Shown here: piece after piece, positions 1-11,741 of the stretch | Position numbering within the stretch: the first letter of the stretch is position 1 | How the letters are laid out: each line of letters begins with the position of its first letter | Assembly: GCF_035046485.1 (NCBI RefSeq) | Contig: NC_085138.1 | Coordinates: 339,152,263-339,216,262 of the forward strand | DNA length: 64,000 nucleotides | Reading direction: 5' to 3' | DNA from: Aedes albopictus | Lineage: Eukaryota; Arthropoda; Insecta; Diptera; Culicidae | Notes under the pieces: generated by a model | What the model was told of the DNA's origin: nothing | Database searches by the model: none | The model's input: the letters and a program-made list of their open reading frames with translations, nothing else | Translations under genes and position numbers: made by a program

Positions 1-3000
1 TTGGGCTGCAAAACGGTGAGTCGATAAGGAGAGCGTCCAATATAGCTCTGGTCCTCACAAGTTCCTACCTCATGCTTCCACGGGTCAAGCGATGACAAAG
101 ACCGCCAGCTAAGAGTTGTGTGCTTAGCTGGTAGTGCAGCCTGGGCACTGTTGTCCTTCTGACTTCAGCTAGATTGAGGAGGTACGATCCGAGTGTCTGT
201 TCACCAAGGAGGTGCGGCTCAAACAGCGTCTGTTCTGGCATCCAGCGGCTGAGTAAGAAACGCTGCACCACGCCCAGCTAGATCCAAGGTGGTAGCCCCA
301 TCAGCGTGGTCGTCCCAGTGTTGGTTGGGACGTTAAACAGAACTGGCACGATGGCCCTCCGGCGAGACAGGAGTGTTGGCGTAGGCCCAATAAGCCACCC
401 GTAAAAAACCCCATTGCGAATAACATAGGAGAAAATACGACTCGATACAATCGGCAAAGACCCACGCGACGAAATAAGGACTACGATTGGAAACTTGGAA
501 CATGGAATTGCAAGTCACTAGGTTTCGCAGGATGTGACAGGATAATCTACGACGAACTACATCCCCGCAACTTCGACATCGTGGCGTTGCAGGAACTTTG
601 TTGGACTGGACAGAAAGTGTGGAAAAGCGGGCATCGAGCGGCTACCTTCTACCAAAGCTGTGGCACCACCAATGAACTGGGAACAGGATTTATAGTGTTG
701 GGCAAGATGCGACAACGTGTGATCGGGTGGCAGCCGATCAACGCAAGGATGTGCATGTTGAGAGTTAAGGGCCGTTTCTTCAACTACAGCATCATTAACG
801 TCCACTGCCCACACGAAGGGAGACCCGATGACGAGAAAGAAGCGTTCTATGCGCAGTTAGAGCAAACATACGATGGTTGCTCGCCGCGTGACGTGAAAAT
901 CGTTGTCGGCGACATGAACGCGCAGGTAGGAAGGGAGGAAATGTACAGACCGGTAATCGGGCGAAACAGCCTGCACGCCGTATCGAATGATAACGGCCAG
1001 CGATGCATAAACTTTGCAGCCTCCCGTGGTATGGTAGTCCGAAGCACCTTCTTCCCCCGCAAAGATATCCACAAAGCCACCTGGAGATCACCCGACCAAC
1101 AAACAGAAAACCAAATCGACCACGTTCTAATCGACGGTAAATTCTTCTCAGATATAACCAACGTCCGCACATACCGCAGTGCAAATATAGATTCGGATCA
1201 CTACTTAGTCGCTGTATGCATGCGCTCAAAACTTTCGACAGTTATCACCACACGTCGAAGTCGAACGCCACGGCTCAACATCGAGCAACTTCGTAACGTA
1301 GAGGTGGCTCAAGACTACGCGCAACAGTTAGCAGTGGCCCTACCAACGGAAGAGCAGCTTGGCGCAGCTACACTTGAAGATGGCTGGAGGGACATCCGAT
1401 CCGCCATAGGTAGTACCTCGGCTACAGCACTAGGCTTCGCGACTCCGAATCACAGAAACGACTGGTACGACGGCGAATGTGAACAGTTGAAAAACGAGAA
1501 GAATGCAGCATGGGCGAGAATGCTGCAACACCGTACGAGAGCGAATGAGGCACGTTACAAACAGGCGCGGAACAGGCAGAACTCAGTCTTCCGGATGAAG
1601 AAGCGCCAGCAGGAAGAACGAGATCGCGAAGCGATGGAAGAGCTGTACCGCGCTAAGGACACACGAAAGTTCTACGAGAAGCTGAACCGCTCGCGCAGAG
1701 GCTTTGTGCCACAAGCCGACATGTGCCGAGATAATCACGGGAATATTCTCACGAGCGAGCGTGAGGTGGTCGAGAGGTGGCGGCAGCATTACGATGAGCA
1801 CCTCAATGGCGACGTTGCAAGTACCGAAGGTGGCGTGGTAACAGATCTAGGAGTATGTGCACAGGACGAAAGACTTCCGGCCCCTGACCTTCAAGAGATT
1901 GAGGAGGAGGTTGGCCGGTTGAAAAACAACAAGGCCGCTGGAGCAGATCAACTACCAAGCGAGCTTCTAAAATACGGTGGAGAAGCACTGGTGAGAGCAC
2001 TACACTGGGTCATTACCAAGATTTGGGAGGAGGAAGTATTACCGGAGGAATGGATGGAAGGTATCGTGTGTCCCATCTACAAAAAGGGCGACAAGTTGGA
2101 TTGCGGGAACTACCGCGCGATCACACTACTGAGCGCTGCCTACAAGATACTCTCTCAAATTTTATGCCGCCGTCTATCACCGATTGCAAGAGAGTTCGTG
2201 GGGCAATATCAGGCTGGATTTATGGGTGAACGCGCTACAACGGACCAGATGTTCGCCATCCGCCAGGTGTTGCAGAAATGCCGCGAATACAACGTGCCCA
2301 CACATCACTTGTTCATCGATTTCAAATCGGCGTATGATACAATCGATCGAGAACAGCTATGGCAGATTATGCACGAATACGGATTCCCGGATAAACTGAC
2401 ACGGTTGATCAAGGCGACGATGGATAGAGTGATGTGCGTAGTTCGAGTATCAGGGACACTCTCGAGTCCTTTCGAATCTCGCAGAGGGTTACGGCAAGGT
2501 GATGGTCTTTCGTGCTTGCTGTTCAACATTGCTTTAGAGGGTGTAATTAGGAGAGCGAGGATAAACACGAGTGGAACGATTTTCACAAAGTCCGTTCAGC
2601 TCCTTGGCTTCGCTGATGATATTAACATTATTGCTCGTAAATTTGAGACGATGGCGGAAACGTACATCTGACTAAAGAGTGAAGCCAGACGAATCGGATT
2701 AGTCATTAATGTGTCGAAGACAAAGTACATGATGGCAAAGGGCTCCAGGGAGGAATCACCGCGCCTGCCACCACGAATTTATATCGACGGTGATGAAATC
2801 GAGGCGGTTGAAGAATTCGTGTACTTGGGCTCACTGGTGACCGCCGACAACGACACCAGCAGAGAAATTCAGAGGCGCATTGTGGCAGGAAATCGTGCTT
2901 ACTTTGGACTCCGCAGAACTCTACGATCGAATAAAGTTCGCCGTAACACGAAGTTAACCATCTACAAAACGCTGATTAGACCGGTCGTCCTCTATGGGCA

Positions 3001-3433
3001 CGAAACATGGACCCTACGTGCAGAGGACCAACGCGCCCTTGGAGTTTTCGAACGGAAGGTGTTGCGTACCATCTACGGCGGAGTGCAGATGGAAGACGGG
3101 ACTTGGAGAAGGCGAATGAACCACGAGCTGCATCAGCTGCTGAGAGCACCAACCATCGTCCATACCGCGAAAATCGGGAGGCTACGGTGGGCGGGTCACG
3201 TCATCAGGATGTCGGGCAGCAACCCGACTAAAATGGTTCTCGAGAGTCAACCGACCGGTACAAGAAGACGTGGAGCGCAGCGAGCTAGGTGGGTCGACCA
3301 AGTGGAGGACGATCTGCGGACCCTACGCAGAGTGCGGAACTGGAGACAAACAGCCATGGACCGAATGGAATGGAGACGGCTACTATGTACAGCAGAGGCC
3401 ACCCCGGCCTTAGCCTGATCGGTAAGGTTAGTA
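1..3433 (+). mobile_element. RTE-clade non-LTR retrotransposon, 5' end beyond window
   Basis: This is a non-LTR retrotransposon of RTE type (JAM1-like elements are known in Aedes; the match to that family is from memory). A 5' untranslated segment of roughly 300-490 bases precedes an apurinic-type endonuclease and a reverse transcriptase in one long reading frame. The 3' end follows the stop at 3418 by only a few bases and runs directly into a second RTE-like fragment at about 3434. The left end lies outside the window, so completeness and target duplication cannot be judged. Confidence 0.85.
488..3418 (+). pseudogene. RTE endonuclease-reverse transcriptase polyprotein, one in-frame stop
   Basis: The product would nick target DNA and reverse-transcribe the element RNA. 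The endonuclease begins near 488 with a TWN strand motif and continues with LQE, GDMNAQ and a terminal SDH triad. The reverse transcriptase follows, with SAYDTID and the catalytic FADD at about 2605-2625, then a C-terminal region ending in a GHV-IRM stretch. The frame is open from 296 but has no ATG before the endonuclease, so the true start is unclear; 581 is only a GTG. A TGA at 2669-2671 breaks the frame just after the FADD region, and the same frame then continues to 3418. The related copy at 11330 has an arginine codon at this position, so the stop looks like a CGA-to-TGA change. Confidence 0.85.
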
Positions 3434-3795
3434 TCATCAGTGGAAATCGGGCCTACTATGGACTCCACAAGAACCTGCGATGGAAAAAGATTCACGCCCG
3501 CACCAAATGCACCATGTACAAGATGCTGATAAGACCGGTGGTTCTCTACGGGCACGAGGCTTGAACTATACTCGAGGAAGACATGCAAGAACTCGAAGAG
3601 ATCCGGCTGGCACAAGAAGATCGGCGCATAACGCAAGTCTGTAGAAATGCGCACGCAGACGTTAGTGATAGGATTGCGCAAAGATGCATTGGTTGCATTT
3701 ATTGCTAGAGGTGAGCATTGTCTATGATTGCACCCTCAAACAATTATTTTGTAATATATTATAGTATACTGAATAAATAAATGAAATAAATTTTG
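3434..3795 (+). mobile_element. 3' fragment of a diverged second RTE element
   Basis: After the first RTE ends, the sequence re-enters the RTE C-terminal domain: a GNRAYYGL...RPVVLYGHEA segment at 3440-3563 repeats, in diverged form, the GNRAYFGL...RPVVLYGHETW segment at 2890-3010. It then runs through a non-coding stretch to an AT-rich tail of TAAATAAATGAAATAAA type near 3770-3790. This is either the tail of an older element into which the first one inserted, or a chimera. Confidence 0.6.
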
Positions 3796-4071
3796 AAGTT
3801 TCGCTCACGGCTGAGCGCCTTCAGACTTGGCGATGAGAAAGTGAAGCCAAATTTTGTCGAAAAGCTTCCTGATTTGACCCACAGTGTCTCCCGGCTAATG
3901 CGATGAATTTGTTTATCATCCTGTTTTGGTTTGATTATGTTGTGTCATTTTATTTCTCAGCTAGTGTTTCAGTATCTCTTTTCGTGTTCCGATGATTAAA
4001 AACTGCTGAAATACCGAAAGTAACCGAAAATATCCAACCGATCATTCCCATCAGGTCACAACAGCCTGACA

Positions 4072-7000
4072 ATGAACGCGGGCACCACGGTGTGTCGGCT
4101 GTGTCTGAAGGAAAATCACGATACGAAATCCAACCACGATGACTACTCCAACAAAAGCGGAGATCCATTGGAGGAATCTTTGGAGCAACTAGTCTCGCAA
4201 TATCTTCCAATTCAGGTGCGTAGTGGAACTTTTATGTCATTTAAGATGACCCAGAATACTGACTCCACATCCCCCATTTCAGATTATCAAGTACGATGAT
4301 TCGGACTATCCATTCATTTGCAGCTGCTGCACATCAAAGATCAAACAGTGGCATCGGTTCTGCACGTCTTGCATCGATAACGATAAAATCTACATGCAGC
4401 GATTTTTGGAACAGCTAACGTCTAATGGACGGATGTTCCACCAGGAGGAAGTGATGCTACCGAAAGAGGAAATGTTGGATACTTTTTGCGAAGAAATAAC
4501 AACAGATCTGTATGTGGAAATCGAACCAGCAGATGAAAACGAATCGATTGGAGATCCTAATGATGAAATTTGTGATGATCAAAATTACTACCCTCTCAAA
4601 GCTGAAATGCCCAACCAACAGGAGCCGAAAATCGAGGACAACGAAGTGAAACTTAAAGAAACCGAAGAGGTGGAATCAGCTCCGAAGAAGCCTCCTAAAT
4701 GTCCAAAAAAGACGCCCAAAAGTCCAAAAGAGACACCCAAAAGTCCAAAAAAGACGCCCAAAAGTCCAAAGAAGAAGAAGCGAAAGAGACCCGACGATGG
4801 TCTGAATTTGTTCCTGAGAAAGCCTTGCACGAGGGTGACACCCAAGGGTGAAAAACCGGAACGTCGGGTAGCTGAGATGTGCCCCATGTGTGGAAAGTTT
4901 GTCAAGGATCTGAAGGGACACATGGGAGTACATATCGACGATCGAAGGTAAATATGGACGATTATTTGAGGGGAAAGGTTTTTAAGGCTATAGAGCATCA
5001 TCATCGATGCGACAGTCTATGGTCTAGTGTAGTGCAAGTCGTTGATAATTGCCTTAGTGTTCCAAAATGACTGAATCAATGTACTACATTCTAGGATTCC
5101 TATGGAAATTTATCAGGATTCCCTCTGGGATTTTTAGAGCTTCATCCGGGAATTTCTTTAAAGCTTTCCCCTTTTAGCTCCAGAAACTTTTATTCATATA
5201 GATCTGTTTCTTGGGTTTCTTTTGAAATGCTTCCAAAAACTCCAGAAACTGTATAAAGTAAATTTACTAAGATTTCTAATAAAGTTACCTGCAGGAATTC
5301 TTCCAAGATATCTTTCAGGAATTATTATAGGGTTCTTCCAGAAATTTTTCGATGAGCTGTTTCAAAAATTCCACCAAATAATGCTCCAGGAGTTTTTCAA
5401 AAGATTCCTTCACGAGTTTTTCACAGATTTCCTCAAGGAATTCAACTTAACATTTGTATAAGCATTATTCTAAAAATTCCTCTAGATATTATTCCTATAT
5501 TTTCTCAGGGAATTCATAGATAGATACCTCCAAAATTCATCCAACGATTGCTCCAATAATTCCCCCAAAAATTTCCTAGTCTATCTCCCACGGGTTTTTC
5601 CATTACTTCTTCCAAGGATTTTTTTCTGGAGTTCATTCAGGGATTCACCCATTTATGACTCCAAAAATTTTTCGTGCAATCATTCCAAACTTTGCAAATA
5701 ATGTCATAGAAATTTCAAAGAAGGTCCCTCCTGTACACATTTTCAAAATAATTGAAGAATTCCAGGACTAACTTTGAAGAAAATCCTGGCAATAATTCTT
5801 GAAGAAATTCCTTAAAGGATTTCTGAAGAAGTCTTTGGATGGATTTCTGAATAAAAAAAATCGGAATCCGAGAAGAAATCCCCGAGAAATTCCTTATGGT
5901 GTCCATTATGGATTTATAAAAGAGCCATTGGAAAAAAACAACACAACGCAACACAAAGAACATTCTTCCAAAGATTCAAGAAGAAATACAGGGCTGTTAC
6001 AAAATTTCCAAAATATCATCCGCGAAATTCGCGACTTCTGAAATAAAATCCGCGACTCGGAAAACAAATCCGCGACATGAACATAAATATTCAAATTTCA
6101 AAGAAAACCAGATAATGGCATGTTTTAAGAATAGTTTCCTTGACCCGCTGATGTACGACATTACAAATTATGTACTGAAAATTTTGATCTCTGGATTTCA
6201 ACAACGATTTTTCAATAAGACCTCATTTTTTCTGAATCTTTGTTTGTGATATTACAGAGAGTGTACTGAGATTTCCAAAGATTAAGGAACAAACATCTCT
6301 CTCGTTTGTCGGGTGGGTAGAGATCACTGTGGCCAGATTTTAGGATTATTGTGATATACCCTTTTGCTGTGAAGTATGCTAGTTATCTTAGTAACCTGTT
6401 TATCACTGAAATACGTGATCTCAAGACCAACTATGTATTATTGATGAATAGAAATACTGAGTTATTCATTTATTTATTTTGAGTCACAGTAGCAATAATT
6501 TAAGGTTTGGATTGCTCCGATCTTTTGTAGATGGTATCTGCAGGGCCAGTAGTGGCCAGTTATTAGACTGGTGTAGATATTGAGATCCCTTTTGTTGATA
6601 CCTAATAGTTGTTGGGTTTTCTAGGGAGTTATCGTAACGGTTTTTTTTTTGGATTGGCTCCTATGGCATGGTACACTAATTACGTAACGCAAAAATTGAC
6701 CTTTTCAGACCCCCTCCCTCCCCCCATGTAACGCTTTTTGTATGAAAAGCCATATTTTTTTGTATGGATCGTAACGCTAAGCTAGACTCCCCCCCTCCCC
6801 CTATAGCGTTACGTAATTTGTGTACGATGCCTATGGAGAAGTGCATTTTATTCGACAATTGAAGAGAGACCAAAAAAAAAGTGCATTTTAGTTTGACTTG
6901 ATTTAACTGACCCAGTTCCATTTTCAAAAATCTTAATAAAAAAGATAGAAAAATACAGCTTACGTCGTTTCTGTTTTTGGGAAATCTATGAAGTTCATCA

Positions 7001-10000
7001 AAATCACACGAATTCAACTTTGCAAAATGATCTGTTCGGTGTTGAGAACAGAAATGGGTACCGACCTTTCAGCAGGGCAAATGAAACACCTGGTTGTAAC
7101 ACGTAACAGTTCGGTATAACTTATTTTTCTGAAAATCGAAATGTCTTAGAGCCATGTTTTTAAAATAGTTTGAGCCTAAATGCCAGATATTTCACTATAT
7201 CCTAGAAATGAGCCTATAGATATACACTGAGCCAAATAAACTTTAGATTTTCATAAGGCCTATCATATGAAACGGCCTTTACATAATTCATATGGTCTAC
7301 AATGAAGTTCATAAGGTCGCTCTATGACGCAAAATCGTTTCACAGTTTGGATTTTATACAAATTTAGCAACACGGATTACTCAAACGTCGGTAGCCATGT
7401 GGATTGAACACGTGCTCAGTGATCCCGACGTTTATGAATCGATTCCCGTCTGCATCATTTTAAGATTTTCTTGCTCTTTTCATAAGTCTGTCTTATGAAA
7501 TTGGTCATGTCATAACAAGCACTATCAATTTTCATAAGGTATTCTTGTGGCATCCATAAATTTTAGTTATAGCAAAAATTCATAAGGTATTTTTATGAAT
7601 TTCGTTAGTTTTTTTCGCTGTGTAGAACAAAAAATCTACAACTGAAACTCTACGATATGACAGCAGAAAATTTCTTTCATTTTTTTGAGTTTATTAAGAA
7701 AATGATTTCTGGAAAATATTGCGACATTTGCACCCATTTAGATCCGACCCGAATTCATTATAATAAAAATCGAATTTCGCACACGACTTCGCAGTGGCTA
7801 GCGTACACAATTTCGGTTGAGTTCATGACAGAGGCATCGGATGCACAACAGGTAAACAAAATGAGTTTGATTTGTGTGAAAAACCGTTGGGAAATGATGA
7901 TGGATTCTCAAATTATCATAATAGTCTAGACATTATTATTTAGAAACCCAAATAGAAATAGTAGAGATGCCACTTATCTCTTCATATTGTTTTTCCTGCG
8001 AAGCCATAAGATCGATTCAATAAAATTGCGCGACCTTTTGATCGCAAAAATTCGTGATAGGGTGACAATGGGTATTATCGGCAGGTTTGTTCTCTTTGTC
8101 ATGGGGGGTTTTTGTCAGCCAAATTGTCTGAAACTTGGCCATATAATTCAGCTTAGTTGGGAAGGATTTGAAACCAACTCTGAGTTCAATAGGTTTCAAA
8201 TAAACCCCTCAGACGAAAAGAACAAAACGGCCGAGAATAGGTAATTTCCCCTATCTACTGTCATTCAATTTAAAAACTTTTGACTAAATAGAAGCTGCAA
8301 ATGATATCGTAAGCTGCGAGGGACAGAAGGTTGAGAGAAATTTAAAACAGCTTTGAAATAAATCACAACATGGTATATTTGCTGGAACGCAACTGCGACG
8401 CGATTTTAAATTGTTCAAAGCCATGCATAATAGCCATTCACGAAATGCGCGACTAAATTCCGACAAATCCGCGAAAATCGCGGCCATATTTGAAGGATCC
8501 GCGAAATCCGCGTCGTGGCACATAAATCCGCGACAAATCCGCGAAAATCGCGATTTTCGCGAAAACCGCGAAATCCGCGACTGTTGTAACAGCCCTGGAA
8601 ATATAAAAAAACCTGAGGATATCATTAGATCTCTAAATGGGAAAATTTCTGCAGAAATTCTAAAAAAAAAGTTTTAGCATTAAGAGGGCTATATACCCCT
8701 TAAATTCCTTACACAGTTTTGATACTGAACTTGAATATTTGTTCTCTGTGCTGATGGTGTAGTTATGTTGAGCTTTCAATGAAAATGATACAAAAAACCG
8801 AAATTACTATATCTATTACTATGATATAACATATCACCAACTTTGAATAAAGACGGGCGGTACCGGCTATCATTGGTATTCCAATTAATACTTCTCAAGA
8901 ACTCTTTCAAGGATTAGGAATTGCTTCAGAGATGTGTATGGGAGTTCGATTGCAATTTATCCAGAATTTCTTCCAAAATTCCTTTGAGAGTTTTCATAAT
9001 TCTTCATCGAATTCTTTCTGAATTCCTGCTCGTGTTCATATTTTAAATTCTTTCGCCGTTCCTCACCGAGTTACCATGACTTTATTAATTTTCTTTTCTT
9101 GACGTTTGCCGGAGTTTTTTTGGCTTTATCCAGTTCTCTTATGATTCCATCTAGATGTTTTAACGTATTTGTCCCCATAAATAGTTCCTTCCGAGATTGT
9201 GTCGGTGTTCTTTCGGGAATTATGTTCGGGAATTGTTCCAGGGATTTTATCCAGAGGTTTTCCCGATATCCTTCCAGAGTTTCTCGCTGGATTTCTCCCG
9301 AAGATCATTTTAAAATTTTCCAAAATAAATTCTCATTTTTTCCCGAATTTTGCGAAATTCTTGCAAAAGTTCTTTCAGAGATTTCTTCCAGAGAGGTTTA
9401 CAATATTTCTCTTGGATGATCTCGAAGGATTCCGCTCGTAGTTCTTCTCGAATTTCCTCAATATTTCCTCCCAGGTTTTTTTTATTTTTCCGGCCAGAAA
9501 ATTTCGTGACTCCTCAGGAAGTCCCAAAAAGAACACCGGAAGGGATCGCGGAAAGTTATTAAGAGAAATCGCGAGAGAAACCCTAGGAGAAATTCCATAA
9601 CCACATCTGAAAGATATTCTGTGAGAAACTCTTGCGGAGATCTCTGGAACATCTTTAAGGAAAACGCAGGAAGAACTCCGGGCAAATCTGGTAGCAATAC
9701 CGGAAAACCCTACGGAAGAAATTCCGAAAAGAAATTCTAGGATTCTCGTGAAAATTTTCAGGAGAAATCGGTCGGAAGTCAGGAATTCTGAAAGACTCTC
9801 AAAGAAGAATCCCGGGAAGAATTGTTCAAAGCTAGCAAAAATGCCAGCCATTGTAAGCCAATCGAGCAGAGGGAACTGTCAAAGTGTGAGCCAAATGAAC
9901 ATGTTTATTGTTTGTAGGGAGGCGTTGTTTGAACGGTATTGCAATCGACAATAAACATATTACATTGAATTGAAACTTCCCAATTTACAGGTACCAATGT

Positions 10001-10533
10001 CCGCACTGCCCGAAGACGTTCGTTGCCAGAAATAACTTCCAGAACCACGTGAACATCCACACCCGAGCCAAGATGTACAAATGCGACCACTGTCCCAAGG
10101 AGTTTACCCTTAGGAATGTTTTGGTAACTCATCTGGCAACCCATACCAAGGAGCTAAAATATGTCTGTCCGGTGTGCGACAAAGCCTTCTACCAGCGGAC
10201 GACATTTGCAAGGCATAAGCGCGCGCACTTCGCGAAACGGACGGTCAAGTGCACCGAGTGTGATCGCATGTTTCTCTCCAAGTGAGTACCCAGGCTACGC
10301 GAATCGGGGTTCCGAGGTTTCTTGAAATTATTTTCTTTTGTTTTCATCTTTTCAGCGGTGAAATGAAACATCACTTTAGGAAGCATCTACCGGTACGGCC
10401 ATATCCGTGTACAGTATGCCCACAAGCCTTCTACAGGAGTAGTAATCTGAAGGTCCATATGAAGATACATGAAAGGAAGAAGACGGATTCGATTGCCATC
10501 GAAGTAATGCCTCAGGATGCTTATGGAGAATAG
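4072..10533 (+). CDS. ZAD-C2H2 zinc-finger protein, four exons
   Basis: This is a spliced host gene for a nuclear DNA-binding protein of the insect ZAD zinc-finger family. Exons are 4072-4215, 4283-4947, 9991-10281 and 10356-10533; all introns are GT-AG and the join gives 425 codons with consistent phase. Residues 1-80 form the ZAD, a zinc-coordinated dimerisation domain with C8-x2-C11 and C61-x2-C64. An acidic linker follows, then a basic segment at residues 183-217 with repeated TPKSPKK units (21-bp DNA repeat), similar to the SPKK minor-groove binders of histone H1. Six C2H2 fingers follow: the first (about 248-265) has a shortened C-to-H spacing of nine residues, the other five (about 272-410) are standard. 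The ATG context is gaca-ATG-a. Exon 2 ends within an arginine codon completed in exon 3. Intron 2 (4948-9990) is full of repeats. Target genes cannot be inferred. Confidence 0.9.
5090..5988. repeat. Degenerate 12-bp repeat array in intron 2
   Basis: The sequence can be phased into 12-base units close to TCCTCCAGGAAT from about 5090 to 5700, then units of the opposite orientation (GAATTCCTGAAG-like) from about 5760 to 5988. Because 12 is a multiple of 3, the array produces spurious open frames with a four-residue period (such as KGFLKKSLDGFL). Non-coding. Confidence 0.7.
6665..6831. mobile_element. 167-bp MITE
   Basis: Imperfect 26-bp terminal inverted repeats occupy 6665-6690 and 6806-6831, with a shared TACGTAACGC core. 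CCTATGG occurs at both outer edges, partly overlapping the repeats. The centre has two C-rich tracts. Nested in the hAT-like element. Confidence 0.7.
7224..7623. mobile_element. ~400-bp MITE rich in CATAAGG motifs
   Basis: The ends read TACACTGAGC (left) and, inverted, TACACAGCG (right), followed inward by A-rich tracts. Many CATAAGG/CTTATG motifs are spread through the interior in both orientations. The TA at each edge suggests a Tc1/mariner-type target. No open frame. Confidence 0.5.
8870..9840. repeat. Degenerate 12-bp repeat array, orientation flips near 9500
   Basis: TTCC-type 12-base units run from 8870 to about 9490 and GAA-type units (opposite orientation) from about 9540 to 9840. 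The frames here, including a 158-codon one on the minus strand, are by-products of the period. This fills the end of intron 2, 150 bp before exon 3. Confidence 0.65.
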
Positions 10534-10631
10534 AAGGAATAGAAATGTTCATGGTCAAAGGATTGAAGGAACTCATTTGCGTTGTACTGTAGACTACAGC
10601 CGTTTGCATAGTTGCTAACGTTTTATCGAAA

Positions 10632-10637
10632 AATAAA
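10632..10637 (+). promoter_or_regulatory. Polyadenylation signal of the zinc-finger gene
   Basis: AATAAA lies 99 bases after the stop codon of the zinc-finger gene. This is a plausible 3' end, just before the RTE fragment that starts near 10740. Confidence 0.55.
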
Positions 10638-10739
10638 TTGAATTGACAGAAACTAAACTTCCTATTGTATGGTCTATGAAAGGAAAACAGCAAACATTCG
10701 TATAGCCAAAGCGGTAAGTGCGCGGGTATTCAGTATGAC

Positions 10740-11741
10740 CATGCTGAGGGTGACACTGGGTCATTACCAAGATTTGGGAGGAGGAAATATTACCGGAGGA
10801 ATAGATGGAAGGTTTCGCGTGTCCCAAGTTGGCGACAAGATGGATTGCGGGAACTATCTCGCGATCACACTGTTAAGCGCTGTCTAACTTTCTTAAATTT
10901 AACGCACTACAACGGACCAGATATTCGCCATCCGCCAAGTGTTACAAAAATGCCGCGAATACAACGTGCCCACACATCACTTGTTCATCGATTTGCAATC
11001 GGCGTATGATACAGTCGATCGAAACCAGCTATGGTAGATTATGCACGAATACGGATTCCCGGATAAACTACTACGATTCGTTAAGGCGACGATAGATCGA
11101 GTTATTTGCGTTGTGCGAGGATCAGGGACACTCTCGAGTCCCTTCGAATCTCGCAGAGGGTTACGGCAAGGTCTTTCGTGCTTGCTGTTTAACATTGCTT
11201 TTAGAGGGTGTAATAAAAAGAGGGGGGATAAACACGAGTGGAACCATTTTCACAAAGTCCGTTCAGCTGCTCGGTTTCGCTGATGATATTATAGCTCGCA
11301 AATTTGAGACGATGGCGCAAACGTACATCCGACTAAATAATGAAGCCAGGCGAATCGGATTAGTCATTAATGTATCGAAGACAAAGTACATGATGACAAA
11401 GGACTCTAGGAAGGAATTACCGCGCAACAACGACACTAGCAGAGAAATTCAAGGACGCATTGTGGCAGGAAATCGAGTTTACTTTGGACTCCGCAGAAGT
11501 CTACGATCGAACAAAGTTCGCCGTCAAACGAAGTTAACTGTCTACAAAATATGTAAAGTATATGTAAAGTCTAGCTTTTGGAATAAAGTAAAACTTCCAT
11601 TCGGCTGGTTAAGCCGCAAAAATCGATAATTAATTAATTTAATTATGTCTACAAAATGCTGATTAGACCGTAGTCCTCTATGGACACGAAACATGAACTT
11701 TACGTGCAGAGGACCAACACACCTTGGAGTTTTTGAATTGG
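10740..11741 (+). mobile_element. Truncated, internally deleted RTE copy
   Basis: This matches the reverse-transcriptase half of the first RTE element (about 2000-3050). It is missing the 5' part, about 110 bases after position 10886, and about 90 bases near 11425, and it stops around 11741. It carries the SPFESRRGLRQG and FADD regions in broken frames. At the position of the first copy's stop this copy has CGA (near 11330). It lies just downstream of the zinc-finger gene. Confidence 0.8.
11551..11645 (+). mobile_element. 95-bp insertion with 12-bp target duplication
   Basis: TGTCTACAAAAT occurs at 11539-11550 and again at 11646-11657, where the other RTE copy has it once. The 95 bases between end in an AT-rich tail (ATTAATTAATTTAATTA type). 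Long direct repeats and such a tail indicate target-primed retroposition of a short or truncated retroposon. Family not recognised. Confidence 0.7.

Larger units (their letters stand above)
5989..8602. mobile_element. hAT-like non-autonomous DNA transposon in intron 2
   Basis: The left end at 5989 reads CAGGGCTGTTACAA and the right end at 8602 is its inverted match. GAAATA lies immediately outside each end, giving a visible 6-bp duplication (hAT elements usually make 8 bp). Just inside both ends are clusters of CGCGA-type motifs (6022-6076 and 8448-8581), which look like subterminal transposase-binding repeats. The interior has no transposase frame and contains two smaller MITEs plus unassigned sequence. 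Confidence 0.65.

Noticed and set aside
795..1229. 144-codon minus-strand frame within the RTE element
   Set aside because: Shadow of the endonuclease coding strand.
2669..2671. TGA in the RTE frame as a recoded codon
   Set aside because: The other copy has CGA, and a CGA-to-TGA change is a common decay; no recoding signal was seen.
4588..5004. 138-codon minus-strand frame opposite exon 2 of the zinc-finger gene
   Set aside because: It is the shadow of the lysine/proline repeat coding strand.
9375..9851. 158-codon minus-strand frame and neighbouring frames in the 12-bp arrays
   Set aside because: The translations follow the four-residue period of the 12-bp repeat and have no domain; the frames are by-products.
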